This document shows positions 18,924 through 27,754 of a stretch of DNA of 55,887 bases, in pieces. The notes beneath the pieces were generated by a model. The model worked only from the letters and a program-made list of their open reading frames with translations. It was not told where the DNA came from and did no database searches. Positions within the stretch are counted from its first letter, which is position 1, and each line of letters starts with the position of its first letter. The DNA lies in the NCBI RefSeq assembly GCF_002086635.1, contig NZ_MVHD01000037.1, positions 1 to 55,887 of the forward strand, in the 5' to 3' direction. The DNA comes from Mycobacterium alsense (GTDB taxonomy: Bacteria; Actinomycetota; Actinomycetes; Mycobacteriales; Mycobacteriaceae). The translations under genes and the position numbers were made by a program.

Positions 18924-19567
18924 CCCGCCTGGTGCTGGGGTCGGCTTCCCCGGGCCGCCTCAAGGTGCTGCGCCAGGCCGGCGTCGAGCCGGTGGTCGTG
19001 GTGTCCGGCGTCGACGAGGAGCGGATCACCGCGGGCCTGGGCCCGCAGGCCGAACCTGCCGAGGTGGTGTGCGCGCTGGCGGCGGCCAAGGCCGACGCCG
19101 TCACCGGCATGCTGGAATCCCGGATCGCCACGGATTGCGTTGTGCTGGGCTGTGATTCGATACTGCACATCGACGGACGGCTGTGCGGGAAGCCGCAATC
19201 CGCCGAAGCCGCCCTGGACCAGTGGCGGCTGCTCGGCGGCCGGTCCGGCCGGCTGCACACCGGGCACAGCCTGCTGCGCCTGCGCGACGGCACCGTCACC
19301 CACCGCGAGGTCCAATCAAGCTGCACCACAGTGCATTTCGCCACGCCCAGCGATGCGGACCTGCGGGCGTACGTCGCCAGCGGCGAGCCGCTGAAGGTAG
19401 CCGGGGGCTTCACGCTCGACGGGCTCGGCGGCTGGTTCGTCGACGGGATCGACGGCGATCCGTCCAACGTGATCGGCGTGAGCCTGCCGCTGCTGCGTTC
19501 GCTGTTGGCGCGGGCGGGGCTGTCGGTGGCCGCGCTGTGGGCGGCCAGCCCCGAGCCTTCGGTGTGA
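18920..19567 (+). CDS. Maf-family nucleoside triphosphate pyrophosphatase
   Basis: A 215-residue protein beginning TRLVLGSASPGRLKVLRQAG, the Maf signature loop, with LGCDSILHIDG (catalytic Asp), GKPQSAEAA and GFTLDGLGGWFVDGIDGDPSNVIG. The family hydrolyses non-canonical or excess dTTP/UTP. GTG start overlapping the accE5 stop by four bases makes this the third gene of the accD5 operon (Rv3282 homologue). Confidence 0.93.
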   Translation: MTRLVLGSASPGRLKVLRQAGVEPVVVVSGVDEERITAGLGPQAEPAEVVCALAAAKADAVTGMLESRIATDCVVLGCDSILHIDGRLCGKPQSAEAALDQWRLLGGRSGRLHTGHSLLRLRDGTVTHREVQSSCTTVHFATPSDADLRAYVASGEPLKVAGGFTLDGLGGWFVDGIDGDPSNVIGVSLPLLRSLLARAGLSVAALWAASPEPSV

Positions 19568-19708
19568 AGCCACGGCGTCGATCCGGCGATTTTTCCCGCC
19601 CAGGGTGCCCGGCCGAAGCCCTGAGGTCACCGCCGAAACCCAGGCCGCACACCCGATGCGGGTCGCAGCACCGCCAACCACTGACAAACCGCGCCTGCGC
19701 GCCAACGG

Positions 19709-19714
19709 TAGGCT
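19709..19714 (+). promoter_or_regulatory. -10 element of sseA, leaderless
   Basis: TAGGCT, six bases before the GTG at 19721; transcription would begin at or next to the start codon, and no Shine-Dalgarno sequence is present. Confidence 0.5.
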
Positions 19715-19720
19715 CCAGTT

Positions 19721-20614
19721 GTGTCGTTACCCCCGGACCCAAGCCCCACCCTGACGGAGTACGCCCACCCCGAACGACTGGTCACCGCCGAATGGCTGTC
19801 CGCCAACATGGGCGCCCCCGGCCTGGCGATCGTCGAGTCCGACGAGGACGTCTTGCTCTACGACGTCGGCCACATCCCCGGTGCGGTCAAGATCGACTGG
19901 CACACCGACCTCAACGACCCGCGGGTCCGCGACTACATCGACGGCCAGCAGTTCGCCGAGTTGATGGACCGCAAGGGCATCGCCCGCGACGACACCGTCG
20001 TGATCTACGGCGACAAGAGCAACTGGTGGGCGGCGTATGCGCTGTGGGTGTTCACGCTGTTCGGCCACCCCGACGTGCGCCTGCTCAACGGCGGCCGCGA
20101 CCTGTGGCTGGCCGAGCGCCGCGAGACCACCCTGGACGTGCCGACCAAGACGTCGACCGGGTACCCCGTCGTGCAGCGCAACGACGCGCCCATCCGCGCC
20201 TACAAGGACGACGTGCTGGCCGTCCTCGGCAGCCAGCCGCTCATCGACGTGCGCTCGCCCGAGGAGTACACGGGCAAACGCACGCACATGCCCGACTACC
20301 CCGAGGAGGGCGCGCTGCGCGCGGGGCACATCCCCAGCGCGCGCTCGATCCCGTGGGGCAAGGCGGTCGACGAGAGCGGCCGATTCCGCGGCCGCGCCGA
20401 GCTGGAACAGCTGTACGGGTTCATCGAGCCGGACGACAAGACCGTCGTGTATTGCCGCATCGGCGAGCGGTCCAGCCACACCTGGTTCGTGCTCACCCAC
20501 CTGCTCGGCAAGCCCGGGGTCCGCAACTACGACGGCTCGTGGACCGAATGGGGCAACACCGTGCGCGTGCCCATCGTGGCCGGCGAAGAACCAGGGGCCG
20601 TCCCCGCCCGATGA
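19721..20614 (+). CDS. sseA: Thiosulfate sulfurtransferase SseA
   Basis: A 297-residue tandem rhodanese. The N-terminal domain (20-140) is inactive, with Asp98 at the catalytic position in IYGDKSNWWA. The C-terminal domain (155-290) has the active loop VVYCRIGERSSHTW with Cys245. It transfers sulfane sulfur from a thiol or thiosulfate donor to an acceptor. Coupled by an ATGA overlap to the SufE-like gene, suggesting sulfur hand-over for Fe-S or redox repair. Confidence 0.93.
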   Translation: MSLPPDPSPTLTEYAHPERLVTAEWLSANMGAPGLAIVESDEDVLLYDVGHIPGAVKIDWHTDLNDPRVRDYIDGQQFAELMDRKGIARDDTVVIYGDKSNWWAAYALWVFTLFGHPDVRLLNGGRDLWLAERRETTLDVPTKTSTGYPVVQRNDAPIRAYKDDVLAVLGSQPLIDVRSPEEYTGKRTHMPDYPEEGALRAGHIPSARSIPWGKAVDESGRFRGRAELEQLYGFIEPDDKTVVYCRIGERSSHTWFVLTHLLGKPGVRNYDGSWTEWGNTVRVPIVAGEEPGAVPAR

Positions 20615-21030
20615 GCCTGCCCGCGCCCCTTGCCGAGGTGGTGTCCGACTTCGCCGAAGTCCAGGGCCAGGACAAGCTCGCGCTGCTGCTGGAATTCGCG
20701 AATGAGCTGCCGGCACTTCCCGCGCACCTGGCCGAGTCCGCCATGGAGCCGGTGCCCGAATGCCAATCGCCGCTGTTCCTGCACGTCGACGCCAGCGACC
20801 CGAACCGGGTGCGGCTGCACTTCAGTGCGCCCGCCGAGGCGCCGACCACCCGCGGCTTCGCCTCGATCCTGGCCGCCGGCCTCGACGAGCAGCCCGCCGC
20901 CGACATCCTGGCGGTGCCCGAGGATTTCTACACCGATCTGGGCCTGGCGGCTCTGATCAGCCCGCTGCGGCTGCGCGGCATGTCGGCGATGTTGGCCCGC
21001 ATCAAGCGCCGATTGCGCGAGGCGGCCTGA
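20611..21030 (+). CDS. SufE-like protein (Rv3284 homologue)
   Basis: A 139-residue SufE-fold protein. EPVPECQSPLFLHVD contains the conserved cysteine (Cys51) that accepts sulfur in SufE, and RGFASILAAGLDEQPA is the conserved second motif. ATG overlaps the sseA stop by four bases. The pairing suggests SseA, rather than a cysteine desulfurase, may feed sulfur to it; this is inference. Confidence 0.88.
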   Translation: MSLPAPLAEVVSDFAEVQGQDKLALLLEFANELPALPAHLAESAMEPVPECQSPLFLHVDASDPNRVRLHFSAPAEAPTTRGFASILAAGLDEQPAADILAVPEDFYTDLGLAALISPLRLRGMSAMLARIKRRLREAA

Positions 21031-21067
21031 ATGGGGAACCGAGTGACCGGTCCCACGGCGCGGCGCC

Positions 21068-21104
21068 TAAACTTCCCCGGACAAGACTTGTAAGAAATCT
21101 CTTA
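21068..21104 (+). promoter_or_regulatory. accA3 upstream region: TAAACT and an imperfect palindrome
   Basis: TAAACT (21068-21073) fits a -10 element about 65 nt before the accA3 GTG. TAAGAAATCTCTTA (21091-21104) is a 14-base palindrome with mismatches only near the centre, in a locally AT-rich stretch, and would lie in the transcribed leader. A regulator site or small hairpin is possible. Confidence 0.35.
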
Positions 21105-21139
21105 GAGACCAGAGACGCACATGCCAAACAGGAGGCGCA

Positions 21140-22939
21140 GTGGCTAGTCACGCCAGCTCGAGGATCGCCAAGGTGCTCGTCGCCAATCGCGGTGAGATCG
21201 CAGTCCGGGTGATCCGCGCGGCCCGCGACGCGGGCCTGGCCAGCGTGGCGGTGTATGCCGAGCCCGACGCCGACGCGCCCCACGTGCGCCTGGCCGACGA
21301 GGCGTTCGCGCTGGGCGGCCAGACCTCCGCGGAGTCCTACCTGGACTTCGCCAAGCTGCTCGACGCGGCCGAGAAGTCCGGCGCCAACGCCATCCACCCC
21401 GGCTACGGCTTCCTGAGCGAGAACGCCGACTTCGCGCAGGCGGTCATGGACGCCGGCCTGATCTGGATCGGGCCGAGCCCGCAGTCCATCCGCGACCTCG
21501 GCGACAAGGTCACCGCCCGCCACATCGCCGCTCGCGCACAGGCCCCGCTGGTGCCGGGCACCCCCGACCCGGTCAAGGACGCCGACGAGGTGGTGGCCTT
21601 CGCCAAGGAGTACGGCGTGCCGATCGCGATCAAGGCCGCCTTCGGCGGCGGCGGGCGCGGCATGAAGGTCGCGCGCACCATCGAAGAGATTCCGGAGCTC
21701 TACGAGTCGGCGGTCCGCGAGGCCGTGGCGGCGTTCGGCCGTGGCGAATGCTTCGTCGAGCGCTACCTGGACAAGCCCCGCCACGTCGAGGCGCAGGTGA
21801 TCGCCGACCAGCACGGCAACGTCGTCGTCGCCGGCACCCGCGACTGCTCGCTGCAGCGCCGCTTCCAGAAGCTCGTGGAGGAGGCGCCGGCGCCGTTTCT
21901 GACCGACGCGCAGCGCAAGGAGATCCACGAGTCGGCCAAGCGGATCTGCAAGGAGGCCCACTACTACGGCGCGGGTACCGTCGAGTACCTGGTCGGGCAG
22001 GACGGCCTGATCTCGTTCCTGGAGGTCAACACCCGCCTGCAGGTCGAACACCCCGTCACCGAGGAATCCGCGGGCATCGACCTGGTGTTGCAGCAGTTCA
22101 AGATCGCCAACGGCGAGAAGCTGGAGCTCACCGAGGACCCCACGCCGCGCGGCCACGCCATCGAGTTCCGCATCAACGGCGAGGACGCGGGGCGGGGCTT
22201 TCTGCCCGCGCCCGGGCCGGTTACCAAGTTCCACCCGCCCACCGGTCCCGGTGTCCGGCTGGACTCCGGCGTCGAGACCGGCTCGGTGATCGGCGGTCAG
22301 TTCGACTCCATGCTGGCCAAGCTGATCGTGCACGGCGCCGACCGCACCGAGGCGCTGGCGCGCGCCCGGCGCGCCCTGGCCGAGTTCGAGGTCGAGGGCC
22401 TGGCCACCGTGATCCCGTTCCACCGCGCCGTGGTGTCCGACCCGGCGTTCATCGGCGACGATGACGGCTTCTCGGTGCACACCCGCTGGATCGAGACCGA
22501 GTGGGACAACACCATCGAACCGTTCACCGGCGGCGAGCCCCTCGACGACGAAGCGGAGGCCCGGCCGCGGCAGAAGGTGGTCGTCGAGGTCGGCGGCCGC
22601 CGGCTCGAGGTGTCGCTGCCCGGTGATTTGGCGCTGGCAAACGGCGCCGGCGGCGGCGATGCCGGGGTGATTCGCAAGAAGCCCAAGCCGCGCAAGCGCG
22701 GATCGCACGGCGGCGCGGCAACTTCCGGCGACGCGGTGACCGCGCCCATGCAGGGCACCGTCGTCAAGGTCGCGGTCGAGGAGGGCCAGGGAGTCTCCGC
22801 CGGCGACCTGGTGGTCGTCCTCGAGGCGATGAAGATGGAGAACCCGGTCACCGCGCACAAGGACGGCACCATCACCGGGCTGGCGGTCGAGCCGGGCGCG
22901 GCCATCACCCAGGGCACCGTTCTCGCCGAGATCAAATAG
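21140..22939 (+). CDS. accA3: Acyl-CoA carboxylase alpha subunit AccA3 (biotin carboxylase and carrier)
   Basis: A 599-residue protein. Biotin carboxylase domain: AKVLVANRGEIAVRVIRAAR, KAAFGGGGRGMKVA (ATP loop), EVNTRLQVEHPVTE. After a linker the C-terminal biotinyl domain has VVLEAMKMENPV, whose lysine is biotinylated by BirA. It supplies carboxybiotin to AccD5 and other beta subunits in mycolic and methyl-branched lipid synthesis. GTG at 21140 with AGGAGG five to ten bases upstream. Confidence 0.95.
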   Translation: MASHASSRIAKVLVANRGEIAVRVIRAARDAGLASVAVYAEPDADAPHVRLADEAFALGGQTSAESYLDFAKLLDAAEKSGANAIHPGYGFLSENADFAQAVMDAGLIWIGPSPQSIRDLGDKVTARHIAARAQAPLVPGTPDPVKDADEVVAFAKEYGVPIAIKAAFGGGGRGMKVARTIEEIPELYESAVREAVAAFGRGECFVERYLDKPRHVEAQVIADQHGNVVVAGTRDCSLQRRFQKLVEEAPAPFLTDAQRKEIHESAKRICKEAHYYGAGTVEYLVGQDGLISFLEVNTRLQVEHPVTEESAGIDLVLQQFKIANGEKLELTEDPTPRGHAIEFRINGEDAGRGFLPAPGPVTKFHPPTGPGVRLDSGVETGSVIGGQFDSMLAKLIVHGADRTEALARARRALAEFEVEGLATVIPFHRAVVSDPAFIGDDDGFSVHTRWIETEWDNTIEPFTGGEPLDDEAEARPRQKVVVEVGGRRLEVSLPGDLALANGAGGGDAGVIRKKPKPRKRGSHGGAATSGDAVTAPMQGTVVKVAVEEGQGVSAGDLVVVLEAMKMENPVTAHKDGTITGLAVEPGAAITQGTVLAEIK

Positions 22940-22950
22940 CCGGGCAATCG

Positions 22951-22977
22951 GTTGTCGGTCCCGCCCACCGCGGGTAG
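22951..22977 (+). promoter_or_regulatory. SigF-type promoter of the STAS gene
   Basis: GTTG (22951-22954), 17 bases, GGGTAG (22972-22977). This fits the mycobacterial SigF pattern GTTT-N15-17-GGGTAT with one mismatch in each half. Confidence 0.55.
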
Positions 22978-22983
22978 GGTTCA

Positions 22984-23005
22984 GTTCAGGTTGAGTTCAC
23001 AGCCG
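22984..23005 (+). promoter_or_regulatory. 11-bp direct repeat of PHO-box type upstream of the STAS gene
   Basis: GTTCAGGTTGA (22984-22994) and GTTCACAGCCG (22995-23005) are adjacent 11-base units with a shared GTTCA core. TAACGT at 23012-23017 could be a -10, which would place the repeat at the -35 position, as for response-regulator activation. Confidence 0.35.
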
Positions 23006-23106
23006 CCCGGATAACGTCGGAGACGTGCTGAAAGGCGACGGCGAACTCCCCGTTCGATCGGCACCGCTCGTCACCCGATGTCATCCACAGCACGACCCTC
23101 CCGACG

Positions 23107-23574
23107 ATGGAGACAAGCATGTCTGTGGCTCAATCTTGGCAACAAAGCCGCACCGCGCAGTTCACTGCGCGCTGGGGCCCGAAGGGCTCGGTGATCACCG
23201 TCCACGGCGAGCTCGACGCCGCCAACGCCGATCAGCTCGACGACTACGTGCAACGCACCATCCGGCGCTCCCGGCGGGTGATCCTGGACCTGCGCGACCT
23301 GGAATTCATTGGCACGGCCGGCTTTTCGGCCCTGCACCGAATCAACGTCGCGTGCTCGGCGGCCCAGGCCAACTGGGCCATGGTGCCCAGCCCGGCGGTG
23401 TCGCGGTTGCTGGGGATCTGCGATCCCGACGGCACCCTGCCGGTGACGACGCCGCGCGCGGAGCCGCTGCTGAGGTCGGCCCGGGCCGGCGGCGACGAGT
23501 CGCGACCGCTACTGCAGCTGGTCCCGCAGCCGCGCGAGCGACTTCGCCAGCAGCCGGGAGACGTGCATCTGTGA
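23107..23574 (+). CDS. STAS-domain anti-sigma factor antagonist
   Basis: A 155-residue protein (151 if the ATG at 23119 is used). The STAS fold covers about 20-115, with VITVHGELDAANADQLDDYV and VILDLRDLEFIGTAGFSAL. At the site where SpoIIAA-type proteins carry the phosphorylated Ser (DSSG) it has GTAG, so Thr would be the phospho-acceptor. The C-terminal 40 residues are not STAS and are partly set by overlap with sigF. It converges on sigF with a 66-nt overlap. Inferred role: antagonist of the RsbW anti-sigma factor. I recall no homologue at this place in M. tuberculosis. Confidence 0.82.
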   Translation: METSMSVAQSWQQSRTAQFTARWGPKGSVITVHGELDAANADQLDDYVQRTIRRSRRVILDLRDLEFIGTAGFSALHRINVACSAAQANWAMVPSPAVSRLLGICDPDGTLPVTTPRAEPLLRSARAGGDESRPLLQLVPQPRERLRQQPGDVHL

Positions 23575-24297
23575 GATGCCGACCCGCTCGGCGATCTGGG
23601 TCTGGGTCATCGATTCAAAGAACCTGAGCACCAACACCATTCGCTCGCGCTCGGGCAGCGCCTCCAGCAAGGGGCGCAACGCCTCGCGGTCCTCGATGCG
23701 ATCGAGGCCGGCGTCCACGTCGCCCAGGGTGTCGGAGATCGCGCGGGCATCGTCGTCGTCGCTGCCGCCACCGGTGTCGATGGACAGCGTGTTGTAGGAG
23801 CTGCCGGCCACCAAGCCCTCGACGACCTCGTCGCGCTCCATGCCGAGTTCGGCGGCGAGTTCGGTGGCGGTGGGCGCCCGCCCGAGCCGCTGCGACAGGT
23901 CCGCCGTCGCGGCGCCCAGCCGCAGGTGCAGTTCCTTCAGGCGCCGCGGAACCTTGACCGACCAGCTGTTGTCGCGGAAGTGACGGCGGACCTCGCCCAT
24001 GATCGTGGGCACCGCGAACGACACGAAGTCCGAACCGGTTTCGACGTCGAAGCGGACCACCGCGTTGACGAGTCCGACCCGCGCCACCTGGACCAGGTCG
24101 TCGCGCGGTTCGCCGCGGCCCTCGAAGCGGCGGGCGATGTGATCGGCCAGCGGCAGGCACCGCTCCACGATCTTGTCCCGTTGGCGATGGAATTCCATCG
24201 AGTCGGCGGCCACGGTCGCCAACTCACGAAACATGTCCGGGACATCGGCGTATTCGTTCGGGCGTGACGTCGAACTGCCGGAAGCTCGGGAGCTCAC
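23509..24297 (-). CDS. sigF: RNA polymerase sigma factor SigF
   Basis: A 262-residue group 3 sigma factor. Region 2 has DDLVQVARVGLVNAVVRFD and FVSFAVPTIMGEVRRHFRDNSW, region 3 has ELHLRLGAATADLSQRLGR, and region 4 ends MTQTQIAERVGISQMHVSRLLAKSLARLRDQL. Nearly identical to remembered M. tuberculosis SigF in these regions. GTG at 24297 overlaps the rsbW stop by four bases, so synthesis of sigma and anti-sigma is coupled. Controls stationary-phase, stress and envelope genes. Confidence 0.96.
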   Translation of the reverse strand: MSSRASGSSTSRPNEYADVPDMFRELATVAADSMEFHRQRDKIVERCLPLADHIARRFEGRGEPRDDLVQVARVGLVNAVVRFDVETGSDFVSFAVPTIMGEVRRHFRDNSWSVKVPRRLKELHLRLGAATADLSQRLGRAPTATELAAELGMERDEVVEGLVAGSSYNTLSIDTGGGSDDDDARAISDTLGDVDAGLDRIEDREALRPLLEALPERERMVLVLRFFESMTQTQIAERVGISQMHVSRLLAKSLARLRDQLQ

Positions 24298-24731
24298 CTG
24301 CTAGAGGCCGCCCGTCGCGCCGTCAGCGTGATACCGAAGACACTGCCGGTTGCATTGGGCTCGCGACCGTCATGGAACGTCTGGACGTCGTCGGCCAGCG
24401 AGGTCAGCACATGCCAGCTGAAGCTGCCGGGCGCCACCACGTCGTGGGTCTCGCACGCAGCGGAGGCCTCCACGACCAGTTCGTCGTCGTGCGGGTCGAC
24501 CACGACGACCAGGGTCGCGTCCGGGGTGGCCGAGCGGATCAACCGGGTGCACACCTCGTCGACCGCGAGCCGCAGGTCGGCGACCGCGTCGAAATCCAGG
24601 TCCTCGAAGGTGCCGATGGCGCCCACCAGCGTGCGCAGCATCGCGAGGTTCTCGAGGCGCGCGGCTACGTGCAGTTCCACGGCCCGGTGGCCGCGCTGAC
24701 GCCGGTTGGCGCGCAATCCCGCATCGGTCAT
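24294..24731 (-). CDS. rsbW: Anti-sigma F factor RsbW (UsfX)
   Basis: A 145-residue GHKL-type protein. The ATPase N-box region reads LRLAVDEVCTRLI and the distal part SFSWHVLTSLADDVQTFHDG. It binds and holds SigF; release is by STAS antagonists. ATG at 24731 with GGAGAC upstream. First gene of rsbW-sigF, driven by the SigF-type promoter at 24905-24929, giving autoregulation. Confidence 0.95.
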   Translation of the reverse strand: MTDAGLRANRRQRGHRAVELHVAARLENLAMLRTLVGAIGTFEDLDFDAVADLRLAVDEVCTRLIRSATPDATLVVVVDPHDDELVVEASAACETHDVVAPGSFSWHVLTSLADDVQTFHDGREPNATGSVFGITLTARRAASSR

Positions 24732-24803
24732 TTGGTCTCCCGGCAACGTCCGATTGACAGTACTACTGCTCCGCGGGCCGCCATCGACCGTGGGTTCCAG
24801 TCG

Positions 24804-24828
24804 GTTGGTCACGCTGGCCGCCGGGTAT
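24804..24828 (+). promoter_or_regulatory. SigF-type promoter reading toward the holin-like gene
   Basis: GTTG (24804-24807), 15 bases, GGGTAT (24823-24828). Reads rightward; the start would be near 24835, about 130 nt before the ATG at 24968. It faces the leftward promoter at 24905-24929. Confidence 0.55.
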
Positions 24829-24904
24829 GGCTCCCGAAGTGGGTGGGCCTCTCACGCTGATTCGCTAGCGAAACATATAAGACTCTCATCATGGTCTAAA
24901 GCTG

Positions 24905-24929
24905 ATACCCACTTGACGCGGCGAATAAC
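24905..24929 (-). promoter_or_regulatory. SigF-type promoter of rsbW-sigF
   Basis: On the minus strand GTTA (24929-24926), 15 bases, GGGTAT (24910-24905), an intact -10 and one mismatch in the -35. About 170 nt upstream of rsbW. Autoregulation of the usfX-sigF operon from such a promoter is established in M. tuberculosis. Confidence 0.7.
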
Positions 24930-24954
24930 CCAGGAAGACGGGGCCGTCGAGACC

Positions 24955-24960
24955 TAGACT
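24955..24960 (+). promoter_or_regulatory. -10 element of the holin-like gene, leaderless
   Basis: TAGACT, seven bases before the ATG at 24968. A second, housekeeping-type start in addition to the SigF-type promoter at 24804. Confidence 0.45.
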
Positions 24961-24967
24961 TGACGTC

Positions 24968-25348
24968 ATGAAGCAAACCATGTTGCGGGCGGTTGTGCTG
25001 CTGGCACCGTGGGCCATCGGACTGCTGGTGGCGGCCTGGGTCGTGCCCGGTGTGTCGGTGTCGGCGTCGGGGTTCGTCGTCGCCGTGGTGTTGTTCTCCG
25101 TGGCGCAGGCGACCCTGGCACTGTTCATCCTGAGATTGCCCCGTGCCTACGCGTCGCTGCTGCTCGGTGCCGCCGGCCTGGTGTTGACCCTCGTGGCGCT
25201 GGCTCTGGCCTCGAAATTGACCCATGGGCTGTCCATCCACGGCGTTGAGTCCTGGCTCGCAGCAACGATCGTGGTGTGGCTCGTGACGACGGTGGGGGCG
25301 ATCGCGCTACCCGAGGCGCTGGTGCGCGAGCCGGCCGACGCGAACTGA
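24968..25348 (+). CDS. Small four-helix membrane protein, phage-holin-IV-like family
   Basis: A 126-residue protein that is almost all membrane helix: about 8-30, 35-55, 63-83 and 93-115. VPGVSVSASGFVVAVVLF after the first helix resembles the mycobacterial phage-holin-superfamily-IV membrane proteins (DUF-type, not phage genes). Function unknown. Position between rsbW and the UsfY-like gene and the SigF-type promoter suggest membership of the SigF regulon. Confidence 0.75.
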   Translation: MKQTMLRAVVLLAPWAIGLLVAAWVVPGVSVSASGFVVAVVLFSVAQATLALFILRLPRAYASLLLGAAGLVLTLVALALASKLTHGLSIHGVESWLAATIVVWLVTTVGAIALPEALVREPADAN

Positions 25349-25379
25349 CGGAGCCGCTGGTCAGCGGGCAAAGTTGCGA

Positions 25380-25406
25380 GTTCCGCAGGCTCGGGCGAGT
25401 GGGTAG
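25380..25406 (+). promoter_or_regulatory. SigF-type promoter of the UsfY-like gene
   Basis: GTTC (25380-25383), 17 bases, GGGTAG (25401-25406), about 37 nt before the ATG at 25443, a normal distance for a short leader with the GGGAGGGTG ribosome binding site. Confidence 0.65.
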
Positions 25407-25442
25407 GATTTTGTTGTCCCGTCCGACGAGACAGGGAGGGTG

Positions 25443-25787
25443 ATGGGCGACAGACATCGCGATCCGACGGATCATTACCGGACCACGCAGCCGCACGCCG
25501 GCTTCTCGATGAAGGACAACCTCTACTGGCCGGGGTTCATCCTGATGGCCGTCTCGGTGGCCGGGATGATCAGCACGACGGCCGCCGCCGCCTACGGGCA
25601 CTACGAGTGGCTCGCCACGACCGTCCTGGTCGCGGTGCTCGGCATCATCGCCGCGGCCCTGTGGTTCGTGATGGAGAATCGCCGCGTGAGCGCCATCGAC
25701 GCGCGGTGGGGCGCCGATGGCGCTCACGCGGACGCCGACAACGCGGCGCGCGAGCACGCCGCCAGCAAAGAGCCGACCACGCGTTAG
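25443..25787 (+). CDS. UsfY-like membrane protein
   Basis: A 114-residue protein with a soluble N terminus MGDRHRDPTDHYRTTQPHAG, two membrane helices (about 32-52 and 58-78) and a charged Ala-rich tail. The start (GD..RDP.DH.RTT.P.AG) and the WPG before the first helix resemble UsfY of the M. tuberculosis sigF locus as I remember it, but this gene is on the strand opposite to rsbW-sigF. ATG preferred over the GTG just before it; the ribosome binding site is GGGAGG. Function unknown. Confidence 0.75.
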   Translation: MGDRHRDPTDHYRTTQPHAGFSMKDNLYWPGFILMAVSVAGMISTTAAAAYGHYEWLATTVLVAVLGIIAAALWFVMENRRVSAIDARWGADGAHADADNAAREHAASKEPTTR

Positions 25788-25822
25788 AGCGCATTAGAGC
25801 GCGTTAGCACACCCCTGACGAC

Positions 25823-26206
25823 TCACAGGGCCAACGCCGAGCCGGCGATGGGCGCCGCGGCGAGGCCGAGCGTCACCACCATCAGCGTCAACAGGAACCA
25901 GCCCGCGCCGTGCCACCCCCACCAGGTGCCGTGCGCCTTCCACACGCGGTAGGTGCGAAGAAACGACCAGAGGCCGCCGGCCAGCAGGATTAGCGGCCCG
26001 CCGAAGGCCAGCATCGTCCGCTGGGGCGCGCCGCAGGCCACCGTGTCGACGCCGGTGCCCGGGCAGGTGCTGACCCACAACGCGGCCAGAATCACGAACC
26101 CGACGCCCGCCGCGGCGGCGAGGACGGCGAACCGGATCGCGGCGTGCACCTCGCCGTCCTCCTGCCCCAAGCGGTCCCCCGGTGACCGCTGATCCGCTTT
26201 CTGCAT
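25823..26206 (-). CDS. Rv3289c-like transmembrane protein
   Basis: A 127-residue protein with three hydrophobic segments (residues about 22-42, 60-78, 95-117) and the tract FLRTYRVWKAHGTWWGWHGAGWF. ATG at 26206 chosen because AGGGGG precedes it; an ATG at 26248 would add 14 residues. Occupies the place of Rv3289c between lat and the sigF genes. Function unknown. A perfect SigF-type promoter lies upstream. Confidence 0.78.
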   Translation of the reverse strand: MQKADQRSPGDRLGQEDGEVHAAIRFAVLAAAAGVGFVILAALWVSTCPGTGVDTVACGAPQRTMLAFGGPLILLAGGLWSFLRTYRVWKAHGTWWGWHGAGWFLLTLMVVTLGLAAAPIAGSALAL

Positions 26207-26305
26207 CCCTTGCCCCCTGCGTCCTGGGTGTGCCTGCCCTTTATGCATCGTTTTTCGCGCCCGATTAGTTACCGCTTGGCTACCACGTAGCGCGCATGGG
26301 GACAG

Positions 26306-26331
26306 ATACCCGGCGGTAAACCCCGGTAAAC
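26306..26331 (-). promoter_or_regulatory. SigF-type promoter of the Rv3289c-like gene
   Basis: On the minus strand GTTT (26331-26328), 16 bases, GGGTAT (26311-26306): a perfect match to GTTT-N15-17-GGGTAT. It starts about 95 nt upstream of the ATG at 26206 and lies five bases beyond the lat stop. Confidence 0.75.
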
Positions 26332-26335
26332 GCCA

Positions 26336-27715
<1,380 letters not shown>

Positions 27716-27721
27716 ACCGCC

Positions 27722-27727
27722 AGAATA
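27722..27727 (-). promoter_or_regulatory. -10 element of lat, leaderless
   Basis: TATTCT on the minus strand, six bases before the ATG; allows transcription of lat separately from lrpA. Confidence 0.5.
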
Positions 27728-27754
27728 GCTGCTTTTTACGGTGTTACTGGCTAT

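Noticed and set aside
24968..25348. Holin-like protein as evidence of a prophage
   Set aside because: No other phage gene is near, and the protein belongs to a group of chromosomal mycobacterial membrane proteins; it sits within the SigF gene group.
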